Source: Trifolium pratense
Taxonomy: Eukaryota; Streptophyta; Magnoliopsida; Fabales; Fabaceae
NCBI RefSeq assembly: GCF_020283565.1
Contig: NC_060059.1
Location: forward strand, 45,528,572-45,592,571
Direction of reading: 5' to 3'
DNA: 64,000 bases
Part shown: positions 32,681 through 42,944 of the stretch, piece by piece
How the letters are laid out: every line of letters begins with the position of its first letter
Position numbering within the stretch: the first letter of the stretch is position 1
Program-made: the position numbers and the translations under genes
The notes under the pieces: model-generated
The model's input: only the letters and a program-made list of their open reading frames with translations
What the model was told of the DNA's origin: nothing
The model's database searches: none

Positions 32681-35212
32681 CTTATAGTTATTCCTATAAT
32701 AGTATTTGTTGACTTCTGTGGCAGCATTCACTGTTTCCTTTCCAGCTACCACTTTTGAACCCTTGGGTTCAGCTACAATGTTCACGTTGACATTGCTAGA
32801 GCTTCCATTTTCCATCATCCTTCGATTGAAAGTGACGTATTGTCCACTCACCCATTGGTTAACAGGTGCTCTCCCAGATGGTTTGAAAGTGTTTTGGGGG
32901 CCTAGCCTTTGCTGGATCGAAAGGCCTTTGGTAATGGGTTTTCCCCAATTGGCCCCTTTGTAAGGCCAAGCTTTTTGGTTTGGCCTAGCTTTTGGCCATT
33001 TTCTCTTGTTTTCAGCATAAGGTACAACATTTTGAAGGCCTGCAGTGGCCTCTTTGTCGCACACAGCACTGCATCTAGGGCAAAGCATCACTTCAGCATT
33101 CTTCAGCTTGCACCTATTCAGGAAGTCCACTAGTTCTTCCTCAGCATTGGGATATACCTCACGCACCCTCTTTTCATACTCCTCTTCAGGCACAGCCTTG
33201 ACTGGAGCAGCAGCATCCATAACTTCAACCATGTTGCAGTCATAGACTTCGACATAGGTAGCATCAGCAGGTGGTAAAGGGTCTGAATCCACCTTCATTG
33301 GAGGCTTTGCCTTATCAGCATACTTCAGCCTTCCTTCATTCAGCGCTTTTTGCACCAAATCCCTGAAAACAACACATTGATAAGTTTTATGTCCCAAATA
33401 ATTATGAAACTTACAATAACCTCTTTTCTTTCTTTGTTCCATTGGTGGTATTTTCATATCTTTTGGCACAATAATTTGGCCGTCAGTCACCAATAAATCA
33501 AAAATTTCATCACATTTAGTAATGTCGAAGGTATAAGTCTTCGTAACAAACTTATCATTTTTTGGTTCGACTGGATTTTTTCCATTCGACGGCCTCAACA
33601 ACCTGCAAGTGTAAGAAGGCCCAGGCTTTAATTCAGCCACATTAATATCACTATCATCGAAATCTAAGTACTCATCACTAATTTCATAATCAATTTCATT
33701 ATCATAGGAGTCAACAAAACCTATTTCTTTCTTTTTCTGAAACTTAGAATTTCTAGCTTTTTCAGCTTTTAACCTTTCGATTTGTCTCACCCTGTCAGCC
33801 AACTGTGACATGTCTCGAAGGTATTGGGTATCCAATTTCTTTCGAATAGAATAATCTAACCCACCAGCAGCCATTTCCACTAGCTCGTGTTCAGGCACTT
33901 GAGTAAAGCACCTGGACTTCAGCAAACGAAACCTATTTAAATAGTCATCAATTGACTCTTGGTTTTTCCTTTTTACACTGGCTAACTCTTTCAGGCTTAT
34001 CTTAGTTTGGCCCATATAAAATTGTTCATGGAAAGTTCTTTCCAATTGGGCCCAACTATGGATCGAATTGGGAGGCAAAGTTGTAAACCAAGTAAATGCA
34101 TTCTTGGTAAGCGAATTAGGAAAATACTTCATTCGCAAATTTTCATTATTTGCCAAATTCCCAGATTCAGCTAAATACCTAGCAATATGTTCTACGGTTG
34201 ACTCATTAGTGTCCCCAGCAAACTTAGTGTATTTTGGGACTTTCCAACCTCTTGGTAACTCTGTTTGCAGCACGTATTCATTGAAGGCAGAGACAAAATT
34301 TGGCCTTCGACAACCCGTGTTTAGGCCATTTTGGGCCAAAATCGTTTCGACCATGTTAGCCAAATTGTGTTGGCCAAGTAAGTTATTGTTCTGAACCTCT
34401 CGCACTACCTCATCAGGATCCTGGTTCCTCCTAACCATTACTACTGGGGGGTTCTGATGAACCACTTGTGGATTTGGGTTGACAACAGGAGGATTTTGAT
34501 TTACTACTTGAGGCATTTGATTAACCTCGTGAGGATAATGGGTTTCCTCTTGTACAACTGGTGTAGGTGTTGGGTTAGGAACTGTTTCATTGGCCACATA
34601 AGTTGGCCTTTGCTGTACTGGAGTCGAAGACATTGCAGGTAATATCACTTGTGGAGTAACAGGATTTACTCTAGGAGGTGGTGGGGGTGTCCCAAAAAAA
34701 TCAGCAATTCGACTCATTTGAAATGCCAACATTTGATAACTCTCGTTGGTATTCTGAATTAATGGATTAAACACAGTACCAATTTGTTGTGTTAAGAGAT
34801 TAACCATTTCATGGTTGCTCTCATCCATTTGCTGCCTCAAAGACAACACAGACGCAGTCGTTAAGGGTGTGGGAGTCACCCTTGACGAAGTATACCTATC
34901 AGATTCGAAAACTGGCATCCCTAAGCCAAGTGTAGGGGGAGGCCCATACATAAAATTCTGACCTGATGGTGGTTTCGAACGTCCAAAACCAGCAGTCATG
35001 GACGGAATTGCCATAGTTGGTATTGGCAAAGTTGGAATAACATCATGCACAGTCGAAATGGTTGGACTGGAGAATATTGGAACATTTACCAACTCAGATG
35101 TTCCTAAACTCTGTGGAGGTGGATCGACTCCACCACTCGAACTTGCTTCGCTACTCATCGCACTAGAATTTTGATTTTTACTAGGATTAGATCTTTGAGT
35201 AGTTTTAACCAT
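32606..35212 (-). CDS. Tat gag, 868 aa
   Basis: Starts at the ATG 108 bp downstream of the 5' LTR (MVKTTQRSNPSKNQN). The first third is Ser/Pro/Asn-rich with (N)PPVV-type repeats (residues about 240-275). The central retrotransposon-gag domain follows (WTTLPPNSIHSW region, LERTFHEQFY, SIDDYLNRFRLLKSRC; about 370-450). Next is a zinc-knuckle-like CKFHNYLGHKTYQC (about 605) and a CPRC motif. The C-terminal tail (after YKGKK at the A7 run) is probably read in the wrong frame, because the expected protease leader continues in the neighbouring frame. Gag forms the particle that packages element RNA. The body is intact; the loss of Gag-Pol continuity depends on one base. Confidence 0.85.
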   Translation of the reverse strand: MVKTTQRSNPSKNQNSSAMSSEASSSGGVDPPPQSLGTSELVNVPIFSSPTISTVHDVIPTLPIPTMAIPSMTAGFGRSKPPSGQNFMYGPPPTLGLGMPVFESDRYTSSRVTPTPLTTASVLSLRQQMDESNHEMVNLLTQQIGTVFNPLIQNTNESYQMLAFQMSRIADFFGTPPPPPRVNPVTPQVILPAMSSTPVQQRPTYVANETVPNPTPTPVVQEETHYPHEVNQMPQVVNQNPPVVNPNPQVVHQNPPVVMVRRNQDPDEVVREVQNNNLLGQHNLANMVETILAQNGLNTGCRRPNFVSAFNEYVLQTELPRGWKVPKYTKFAGDTNESTVEHIARYLAESGNLANNENLRMKYFPNSLTKNAFTWFTTLPPNSIHSWAQLERTFHEQFYMGQTKISLKELASVKRKNQESIDDYLNRFRLLKSRCFTQVPEHELVEMAAGGLDYSIRKKLDTQYLRDMSQLADRVRQIERLKAEKARNSKFQKKKEIGFVDSYDNEIDYEISDEYLDFDDSDINVAELKPGPSYTCRLLRPSNGKNPVEPKNDKFVTKTYTFDITKCDEIFDLLVTDGQIIVPKDMKIPPMEQRKKRGYCKFHNYLGHKTYQCVVFRDLVQKALNEGRLKYADKAKPPMKVDSDPLPPADATYVEVYDCNMVEVMDAAAPVKAVPEEEYEKRVREVYPNAEEELVDFLNRCKLKNAEVMLCPRCSAVCDKEATAGLQNVVPYAENKRKWPKARPNQKAWPYKGANWGKPITKGLSIQQRLGPQNTFKPSGRAPVNQWVSGQYVTFNRRMMENGSSSNVNVNIVAEPKGSKVVAGKETVNAATEVNKYYYRNNYKGKKSYDPHSVAKVSEEAEVDSKRG

Positions 35213-35299
35213 AACCTAACTTATCATCAGTTATATGCAAGTAACAAGTTTCTCATTCCACAATATAAAAAGAACACAGTTTGAATAAACACAAAACCT

Positions 35300-35317
35300 G
35301 TCCCACTGGGCGTGCCA
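35300..35317 (-). other. Primer-binding site of the Tat element
   Basis: Minus strand TGGCACGCCCAGTGGGAC, three bases inside the 5' LTR. TTGGCACGCCCAGTGGGAC is a familiar primer site of legume Tat-type elements. Confidence 0.75.
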
Positions 35318-35320
35318 ATT

Positions 35321-36097
35321 TGTTTACGTGGAAATTTGGTAAACAACCGCTAGTTTAAGTATTTAAACTCGCGAGATCAACTAGTAAATCTCAGGACAAT
35401 TTTGTGTTTTATTCATTTAAGAAAACTGTTCGAATGTTCGTTTTAACAAGGAAAGCAAACACTTAGAAATTAAAACGTTTTCAAAATACAAGAGAAACTA
35501 ATTCGAATCGCCTCGAAGTAGCAGTTTCTCGAGCAAGCATTTGGAATTAAACTAAAGAAAATTACTGGAAAGCAAATTGCATTGAATGAAAAGCAATTAC
35601 AAATAAAGATGGTTCACAAAGCATACATTTCTCCTCTGAATTCCTTTCGTTCGATCGCTGAGTACTTAGAATTTTAGAGAGAGTGTTTGTATAAAATTTT
35701 GTGACCTCTGTTCTGAATGAAAAACTACTATAAATACTACAACGAAGTGGTAACTGTTTCTTGATCATCTGGACGCTCTTCGATCTGCCACGTCGACCAC
35801 GTTCTCCATTTTCATCTTCCATTCCTTCAGCGCGCGCCAATGCCTCTTGGGCCGTTTGTTGTTTCTTTTTTGGGCTTGGCCCAACTATCTTTCGATTCGA
35901 TTTCGCGCTTTCGATAGCCTCCTGGCAAAACCAAAACTGGACGTGTCCTCCACAGCCTTCGAAACGCTCTTTTGCTTCGACATAGTTAGATCTCGACACC
36001 ACCTTTAAAAGTTTTATTTTGACAATATAACCTCCAAAAATAAATGTTGGACCCACCAATTATATTTAATTGATAAGTACCAAATTTATGTCCAACA
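35321..36097 (-). repeat. 5' LTR of the Tat element
   Basis: 777-bp partner of 20804-21580. On the minus strand it is followed by ATT and then the primer-binding site, so transcription of gag-pol would start here and run leftward. Confidence 0.95.
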
Positions 36098-36102
36098 TCA
36101 TG

Positions 36103-37168
36103 ATATCAAATGCTCGAGTTATTTTTACCAGGATATCAAATGCTTGAGCAGGATATGAAATACTTTTATCTCTACAAGCTAGCATGTTGATCTGAAATTT
36201 TTACCATTTTTCGATCTACTCCTTAAAGTGATATCGTTGGGATAGAAAGATAGAGATGGTAGAGGAAATGATTAAAACTGGTTTTTTTTTGGCCAAACGA
36301 GGCAAAAAACTGGCAGCAACGTAACTTCAATTTTTTAGGGTTTGAGAAGGAAGAAAATGAGGGTCAAAGGAGTAAGTACGCAGGCTGGTTCAATGAAAGA
36401 GAGATTGGGCTTGGCCCATATTTTTTGTTTTATGCAAGGTTGTCCTCCTAAAATGATAGTGCTAATAGCAATACATTTAAAGTTGTATTTTTATATTACT
36501 AAAAAAAAAGGCTGTATTTTTATTGAATATAATAAAATAATTTGAAACCTTAAACTTATATCTTTTAATTTTAAAATTTTGTACCCCCTAAAATATATCT
36601 TCGAAATTTTAATAATATATTCTTACACCCTAAAATAACCTTTCAAAAAGAGTTCAGCAACAACTTCATTATTTTGAAAAAAATCCCCATTGAAATATAG
36701 AATGCATGAGAAATACTATATGGGCACAAGCCCAAATAATGATTTGTTAGGCACACTCACAATAAGTAAATAAAATTAAAAAAAATAAATAATTGAATTG
36801 ATATTAATTGATGTGGCAAATATATTTTCCAATTAATTTTTTGGATTGATGTGTGTGGGGCTAAAAATCGTGCCTAAGTAGTTGTGTGCCTAGGTAAGAC
36901 CTTCTCTAGAATACAAATAGAGGATGAAAATATTGTAGGTTTCGAGTTAAGTAGAGATTGTTGCCGAAGAACTTGATTTTCAGCATATCCAAGAATTTCT
37001 CTTCAATACTACAAAAATTTAAGTAAAAGGATCAAGATGTTTATACATTTTGTAATTTAATGGTCAACAAATGGCAAGTACTTCAAAGACTTTAGCCAGG
37101 TGATACTTTAAATTATATCAATTAAATATGTACGAGATACCAACAAAGTGTTAATTCGAAACCAAAAC
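36103..37168. other. Right flank of the Tat element, mixed repeats
   Basis: 36722-36895 has weak inverted ends (GGGCACAAGCCC...; ...GTGTGCCTAGG) and may be a small MITE. 36300-36430 is GC-richer with an open frame (36342-36545, +) lacking known motifs. No gene assigned. Confidence 0.3.
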
Positions 37169-38267
37169 CTTTGCATAGAAGTTTTGAACTGGATTATTAT
37201 CGATTCAGCATCCAAAACTTGCTTCAACCTTTCTTCGCTGAGTTTATTTGCCTCTTCATACCTTTTCTCAGTTTCATCAATTTTCTTTTCCAATGAACTC
37301 ACCAAGGTCTGCAATGGACTCCAGCAAGTGATTAATAATTCAAAGTATAAAATATACTCTTCAGTGAAGAGGAAGTGTTAATGCCCATAATCAGCTCACC
37401 TTCAGTTGCTCATTTTCACCCGTTAGCTTCTCTCCAACAAAGGATGGTCAACAACAGGAACCTCCTGTATGACAGGCACTGTCTCTGCTTCTCTTTTTGC
37501 AGCCTCACGCAGTCACGCTCCTTTTGAAGCAATGACTTGGTTTCTTTGAACTGAAGTTGCATCTCGTGCAAAGCAGATTGTAATTTTTCATTTTCTTGTT
37601 TTTTTGCTTCTTTCATGTCAACCTACATTTGTTCCAAGAGATTTAAGAAGCTTTGCAAGCGAATGACCTATATAGTTGAATCAAAATACATTATATACAA
37701 AACCGCCACTAATGGAAGATATACTTGACAGTGTGTTTGTGTCTAGAAACAAAAATATATTATGTACAATACACGTTTGGTCCACCAATTAAAGTTTCCA
37801 GATAAGTATTGTCTAGAGCTAACCAATCTTACTACAATAATATCTTATAAATTAAATAATATGCTTAACATGGGTCAGGAAAACTGTCAGTCTGGTACAA
37901 TAAAACAATTACAGTTGGCAGTTCACACTGAAAATAATAGTTATCTACCCTCGTGCGTTTTTCCAGCTGCAACCTCAATGTAAGATCTTCAACTTGCTTT
38001 TCAAGCTATTTCTTGGCAGCTTGGAGAGCTCCAGTTTCTCTTGCAGCCTAATGTAAAATAAAAGTTTCAATCAATGAACAGATAATTAATAGCAATCATA
38101 ACAAGAGCTTTAAAACAAACGCCCTTTCCAACCCAAAAAATAGCAGAGCTTTAAAACAAATGACCTTTCCGACAGAAAAATAGCAGTCTGTTAATCCTAA
38201 CAAAATGGACAGATAATTAATTTATTATTATTATTATTATTAGAGAATAAAGAATATGAGCAGACAG

Positions 38268-38925
38268 TGTAATAGGTGTTTTACACTGACATCAAATCAT
38301 AATTCACTAATTTACCATGTAATTTTTAATTTGTTAAAAATTTTTACTGAATAATCACAAGAACCCCACGTTCTCTTACACGTCTCTCCACCCTCATCTT
38401 GTTTCTTGAGTGACAACATACTCTGAAACCTTTGGCATACAAATTTCACTCTGTCATCATATCATTTTAGATTGAGAATTTATTTACAATCCCCCTCCCC
38501 CTCCCCCTGTGATTTCTAGTAGGCGCCATGTTTACATCCCACCATCATATAACCTCCACCCCTGATTTCCAGTCAACACCCCACATATATGTGTCAGACT
38601 AATGGTTCTAGTTCATCTTCTTTGTCATTCTTTTAATAGGAAGGATGGTGCCATGGCCACAGTTTGTGGTTTGTGTGTCACACATGGATGGTATCATATC
38701 AATCACCCGTTTTCATTGCACTTTTTAAATAATTGCAGCAATGCCCAGGCAAGTTAAAGATGAAAAGTTGCAGAAGAGTGTCATCAATCTGGTTTGTAGA
38801 AAGGGGGGAATGGAAAGTGAAAACTGTAATTTATTAATTAAATTACTTTGAAAGTAATGCAATTAATGATATGGCAAAACTATAAAATTTGATTGGATGA
38901 CTGTGTTTACACCGTCAGTGGATCT
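38268..38925. repeat. Possible MITE and repeats in the large intron of the myosin pseudogene
   Basis: The ends carry diverged GGTGTTTTACACTGAC and GTGTTTACACCGTCAG words in opposite order, as in the MITE at 14619-14793. No clean target duplication. The rest of the intron (38926-39886) has the ATT repeat and nothing else recognised. Confidence 0.3.
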
Positions 38926-38950
38926 TTAAACTCTTCTTATTATTATTAAG

Positions 38951-38952
38951 AC

Positions 38953-39045
<93 letters not shown>
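38951..39045. repeat. (ATT)n microsatellite
   Basis: About 31 uninterrupted ATT/TTA units. Shorter runs of the same triplet lie at 14250-14281, 38222-38241, 53430-53468 and 54239-54268. Confidence 0.95.
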
Positions 39046-39046
<1 letters not shown>

Positions 39047-40610
39047 AGGTTCAATTATCGCAGATAGTTGTACTCCTAATGTACTTATTCGTCATGAGCA
39101 GTGCTATACTCAAGTAAACTACAAGTGCACAGCTGAAACTGCAGGATTATGCAATCTGCTGCAAATCTTTCTTAGATACGGAGAGAGACAATAGAGCATT
39201 TGATTGTGTTTCACAATTTTAAACTAGAAATCAAAAACAGAAAACTGCATATACAACACACTAGCAGACAAAGGACCTGCAGAGCTTTGGGTATGAGATA
39301 TTTCAACAAAGAAACAAATTTGACACAACCGTTTTCATAATTATTTAGCTTATTCTAAATACTTTTCTAAGTTATTTATTTCTTAATGGAGGTATGGGTG
39401 ACACATTATCATAAAAATGATGGATGAAAAATCAATGGGATAGTATTAATTGTTCCAAAACTAAATAGCACATGGTTGAAAATATAGGTAGTTTTGCTAA
39501 GGAATTCAAAAGAAAATATCGCATAAACATATCTCGCAAGAATAATACAATCATGGCATCTATTCCTCCTTAAAATGTTGACATTTATGCAAACTAACAA
39601 TGTATAAGTGGTGATATTCATGCAATGCTGCAATGACTACGGGGTGAACTTGCAATAAGAAGAACCTTAACATAGTTTCCATAATAAGCAATAAGGTGCT
39701 GCTAGTGTTAGGTATCTAAACTTTGTACATTTTTCCTTCTAAAAATGTTCAAAAGTGAACTCACTTTAATAACTACTATTTTGAGTCCTGTCAGTAATAT
39801 TTATAAACTTACCAAATAATTTAACAAGTTTAAAACATTTCATTGATCGATTAAAATAACATTTTCTTGGGGGGTGAGGTAGTTACCATCTTGAGATTTC
39901 GACTTTCCCTCTCCATGCACATTGGGTGGCAATTGCTGCCTTTTTAAGTTTATAAAATGATGTTGGGCCAAGTATTTCGGGCAGTGGCTCTGCAATACAC
40001 AAATCACAAAGACAAACTAAAATAAATCAAAATTATAAAATAAAATCCAAACTTACAAAATGGGTGTAGGAAAGGATGTATGGACCTTTACCAATAACAA
40101 AAATACATATTTTAAAGTGTCCTACAATGATGGATTTTTAAAATGTTCTCTACCTGAATGATAATAGCTGCACTGGTCTGCTTCCTAAAGTGAAGCTCAC
40201 AGCGAGCAGCCATCCCTCGCATACCAGTTTGAATAGAAATAGCTGAGCTGTACAATCTATTGTATGCCTTCCTAGCAATATGCATGCATAAACACCTCTG
40301 AATGATCAGGATAGAAGCCTCTTGCAATCCCTCGTATACTTTCCGAGCAAGTTGTCATATAAAAGAACTCATGAGTCTTCTCATGTTTAAGTTTTCCTTC
40401 AATAGAACCAGTAGGATAATATTTTGAGAAACTTGGCAGATAGCTTGTATCTGTATAGCAGACAAGCGAATCGAGATGAAACTTTGGTGGGCCAAATAGG
40501 AACGAACATCCCTTTGAATAATGCTTGCTGACTTTTCCTAAGATCTCACTTCTGTGAGTATCCAGTTCTTCCATTTGACAAGCTCTAAGAAACACTTTGG
40601 TTTTAACAAT

Positions 40611-41233
40611 CTGCAGCAATAAAGAGAACCATTAAAATAATTCACACTTCCGATATATATATATATGCAGTTACCTCGTGCTCATATACATAAAATAGAT
40701 TAGATATTTTTCTAAATAATATCTAAATTTAGACAAAAAAAAAATAAGTAGATGAAAGAATAAATAAAGAAATAACCAAGTAGATTAACATGTGATAGAA
40801 GTGTGATTTATTTGCATTGACTAATAGGTTTATCTTAACACAATCAAAGAAATCGGACTAACTTGGGATATAAACCAGTAACAGTGGAATTAAACGGAAA
40901 AACAAATACCCCGAATCAGAACCCAGTAAAAAGAATAAGACATACGAGATAGAAAGAAAAATCCTAGAAATATTAGTAGTATTGAGGTTGCTGTAATTAT
41001 TTAAGAGAAATGAGAGAAAGAAAATTTAGAGGAAATGTGATGGTGGTTGTTGATCAGCAAGAACAAAAAAACGCAGAGAGATAGAGAGAGGGCTGTGTTA
41101 TGCGGCGGCTAGGGTTAGAAAGGGAGGTGATTGTTAGGACTTTATTTATTTATTTATATTTATGCTAAAGGGGTTTAAAAATAAAAATTAATAATGAAAT
41201 TGTATAATATTTTTTAGACAGAAAATTATGGTG

Positions 41234-41297
<64 letters not shown>
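40611..41297. other. AT-rich stretch ending in an (AT)n microsatellite
   Basis: 41160-41230 is a diverged copy of 12265-12345. An (AT)n run fills 41236-41297. No exon of the myosin motor domain was found here. Confidence 0.4.
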
Positions 41298-41299
<2 letters not shown>

Positions 41300-41405
41300 C
41301 CGCCGCAAAACTTTAAAGTGTTTTAAAAAATGGGGTGCGAGAAGTAAAACTCGTAAAAAAAACGATTTTCAAAAAGGTCAGTTAAGACCAATAAAGTTTA
41401 TAGCC

Positions 41406-42609
41406 AGTGTTTTAAAAACCGGACCAGCCGGTCGAACCGGGTTCCAATCGGTCCATTAGTATGTTGGATCGGCCATATAATTAAACAGGTAATTAATTGG
41501 TTAGACCGGTGAGAATCAGCGCGGTTCAGTTTAAAGGAAATAAATCTGCGTGACTTTATTTGTTAAAAATAGATCAAAGAAGTGGCTTGGGCAGGATTCG
41601 AACACAGGTCCAACAGGTTAGAAGTTAAATGTCTAGCCACTTGGACAATTAATTGGTTAGACCGGTAATTAATTGGTTAGACTGGTGAGAATCAGTGCGG
41701 TTCGGTTTAAAGGAAATAAACCCGCGCTACTTTATTTGTTCGGTTCGGTTTAAAGGAAATAAATTCGTGCTACTTTATTTGTTAAAAATAGATCAAAGAA
41801 GTGGCTTGGGCAGGATTCAAACACAGGTCCAACAAGTTACAAGTTAAATGCCCAGCCACTTGGACAATTAATTGGTTAGACCGGTGAGAATCAGCGCGGT
41901 TCGGTTTAAAAAAAATAAACCCACGCTACTTTATTTGTTAAAAATTGATCAAAGAAGTGTCTTGAGCAGGATTTGAACACAGGTCCAACAAGTTAAAAGT
42001 TGAATGCCAGGCCACTTGGACAATAGTTGTTGATGTTCTATTTGTTGCTTTGTTTATTTATATATCTAACTAACAAAAAATTTAGTTTTAAAATATCAAC
42101 GCTAATTCATCACCCACAAAAACAACACGACTTCCCGTTTGTAGATTAATTTTTGAGAGAATAATTTGGTGTTGAAATATTTATTTATATTCATATATAA
42201 TTATAGTATGCCTATTAATAATAAATAATTAATTTAAATATAAAATGAGAAAAGGGAATATGCACTGACATTGTAAATTATATTGTCAACCGATCACAAC
42301 CATATTTTCCGCCACGCACCCCACTTAACTCCACCTTCTTGATATGACATGGAAGATTGAAATATTCTAATTAGTTGTTCGTGTAAAATTAAACTCATAT
42401 AATTAATGAAAATAGGAAACATTATATTCATGAGTTACCCGATTCGACCGGTTTAATAACTATATAATTTTATTATAGAGACCGGTTCGTTCTATCAGTT
42501 TAATCCGATTTAATCCGATTTGTCATGCAGTTCGACCAGTGACCCAGTAATTCGACCAATGAACCAGTATCTTCGCTGGTTCGATGACCGGTCCGGTTTT
42601 TGAAACACC
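41406..42609. mobile_element. MULE-like element with CCGGACC inverted termini
   Basis: 1204 bp, from AGTGTTTTAAAAACCGGACC to GGTCCGGTTTTTGAAACACC, with the exact 10-bp flanking repeat GTTTATAGCC (41396-41405, 42610-42619). Inside, a roughly 175-200-bp unit (ATTGGTTAGACCGGTGAGAA ... GGCTTGGGCAGGATTCGAAC) is repeated three times. Each unit carries a minus-strand tRNA-like B-box GTTCGAATCC or a variant. Non-coding. Confidence 0.8.
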
Positions 42610-42944
42610 GTTTATAGCCTAATTAACCATGTTTTAAACAAAATTCGTATTAACTGCAATTTTTATCCATTTTTATCCTCATTGGTGGGTGTACTTGGAA
42701 TTTCATTAGTAATTTCCTTCATTATTATATTTGTTATATTTGTTTTATATGTTAGTATATTGAGAATTTATTCTTGTTTATTGTTCTATATATATACGAG
42801 CCTGCAAAACTTTAAAGTGTTTTTTTTTTAAAAAAATCCCAGCAATAAATACGGGGTGCTAGAAGTTTTAAAAAAAAAAACCAAAAAGGTCTGTTAAGAC
42901 CAATAAAGTCTATAACCTGACTAACCATATTTTAAACAAAAATC

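Larger units (their letters stand above)
20804..36097 (-). mobile_element. Tat/Ogre-lineage Ty3-gypsy retrotransposon, 15.3 kb
   Basis: Complete by its ends: 777-bp LTRs at both sides, primer site beside the right LTR, polypurine tract beside the left LTR, and a 5-bp target duplication with one mismatch (GCATG/TCATG). Minus-strand order is gag, protease, reverse transcriptase, RNase H, a second archaeal-like RNase H, integrase. The second RNase H domain is diagnostic of the Tat lineage. Between integrase and 3' LTR, two genes lie on the opposite strand (22098-25845 and 26294-26644). I see four substitutions between the LTRs, about 0.5 percent, so the insertion is recent. Yet pol is broken by frame changes, one stop and a 1.2-kb MULE (27358-28559). 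Confidence 0.9.
37169..40610 (-). pseudogene. Myosin XI tail pseudogene (IQ motifs and coiled coil), introns retained
   Basis: Exon-like blocks on the minus strand, with GT-AG borders: 40610-40154 (KTKVFLRACQMEELDTHRSE, then IQ repeats: EASILIIQRCLCMHIARKAY, AISIQTGMRGMAARCELHF); 39989-39887 (KYLAQHHFINLKKAAIATQC, WRGKV); 38047-37950 (start of coiled coil, in-frame TAG); 37622-37400 (KLQSALHEMQLQFKETKSLL, two frameshifts near 37440 and 37510); 37308-37169 ([20 protein letters not shown]). They match the neck and proximal tail of plant class XI myosins, which move organelles on actin. The motor domain and cargo-binding tail are absent. The first block has a frameshift and about 85 bp of foreign sequence (about 40360-40445). 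Retained introns show it arose by DNA duplication, not retroposition. Confidence 0.8.

Noticed and set aside
38951..39045. Regular 3-bp periodicity suggesting a coding repeat
   Set aside because: Simple (ATT)n microsatellite.
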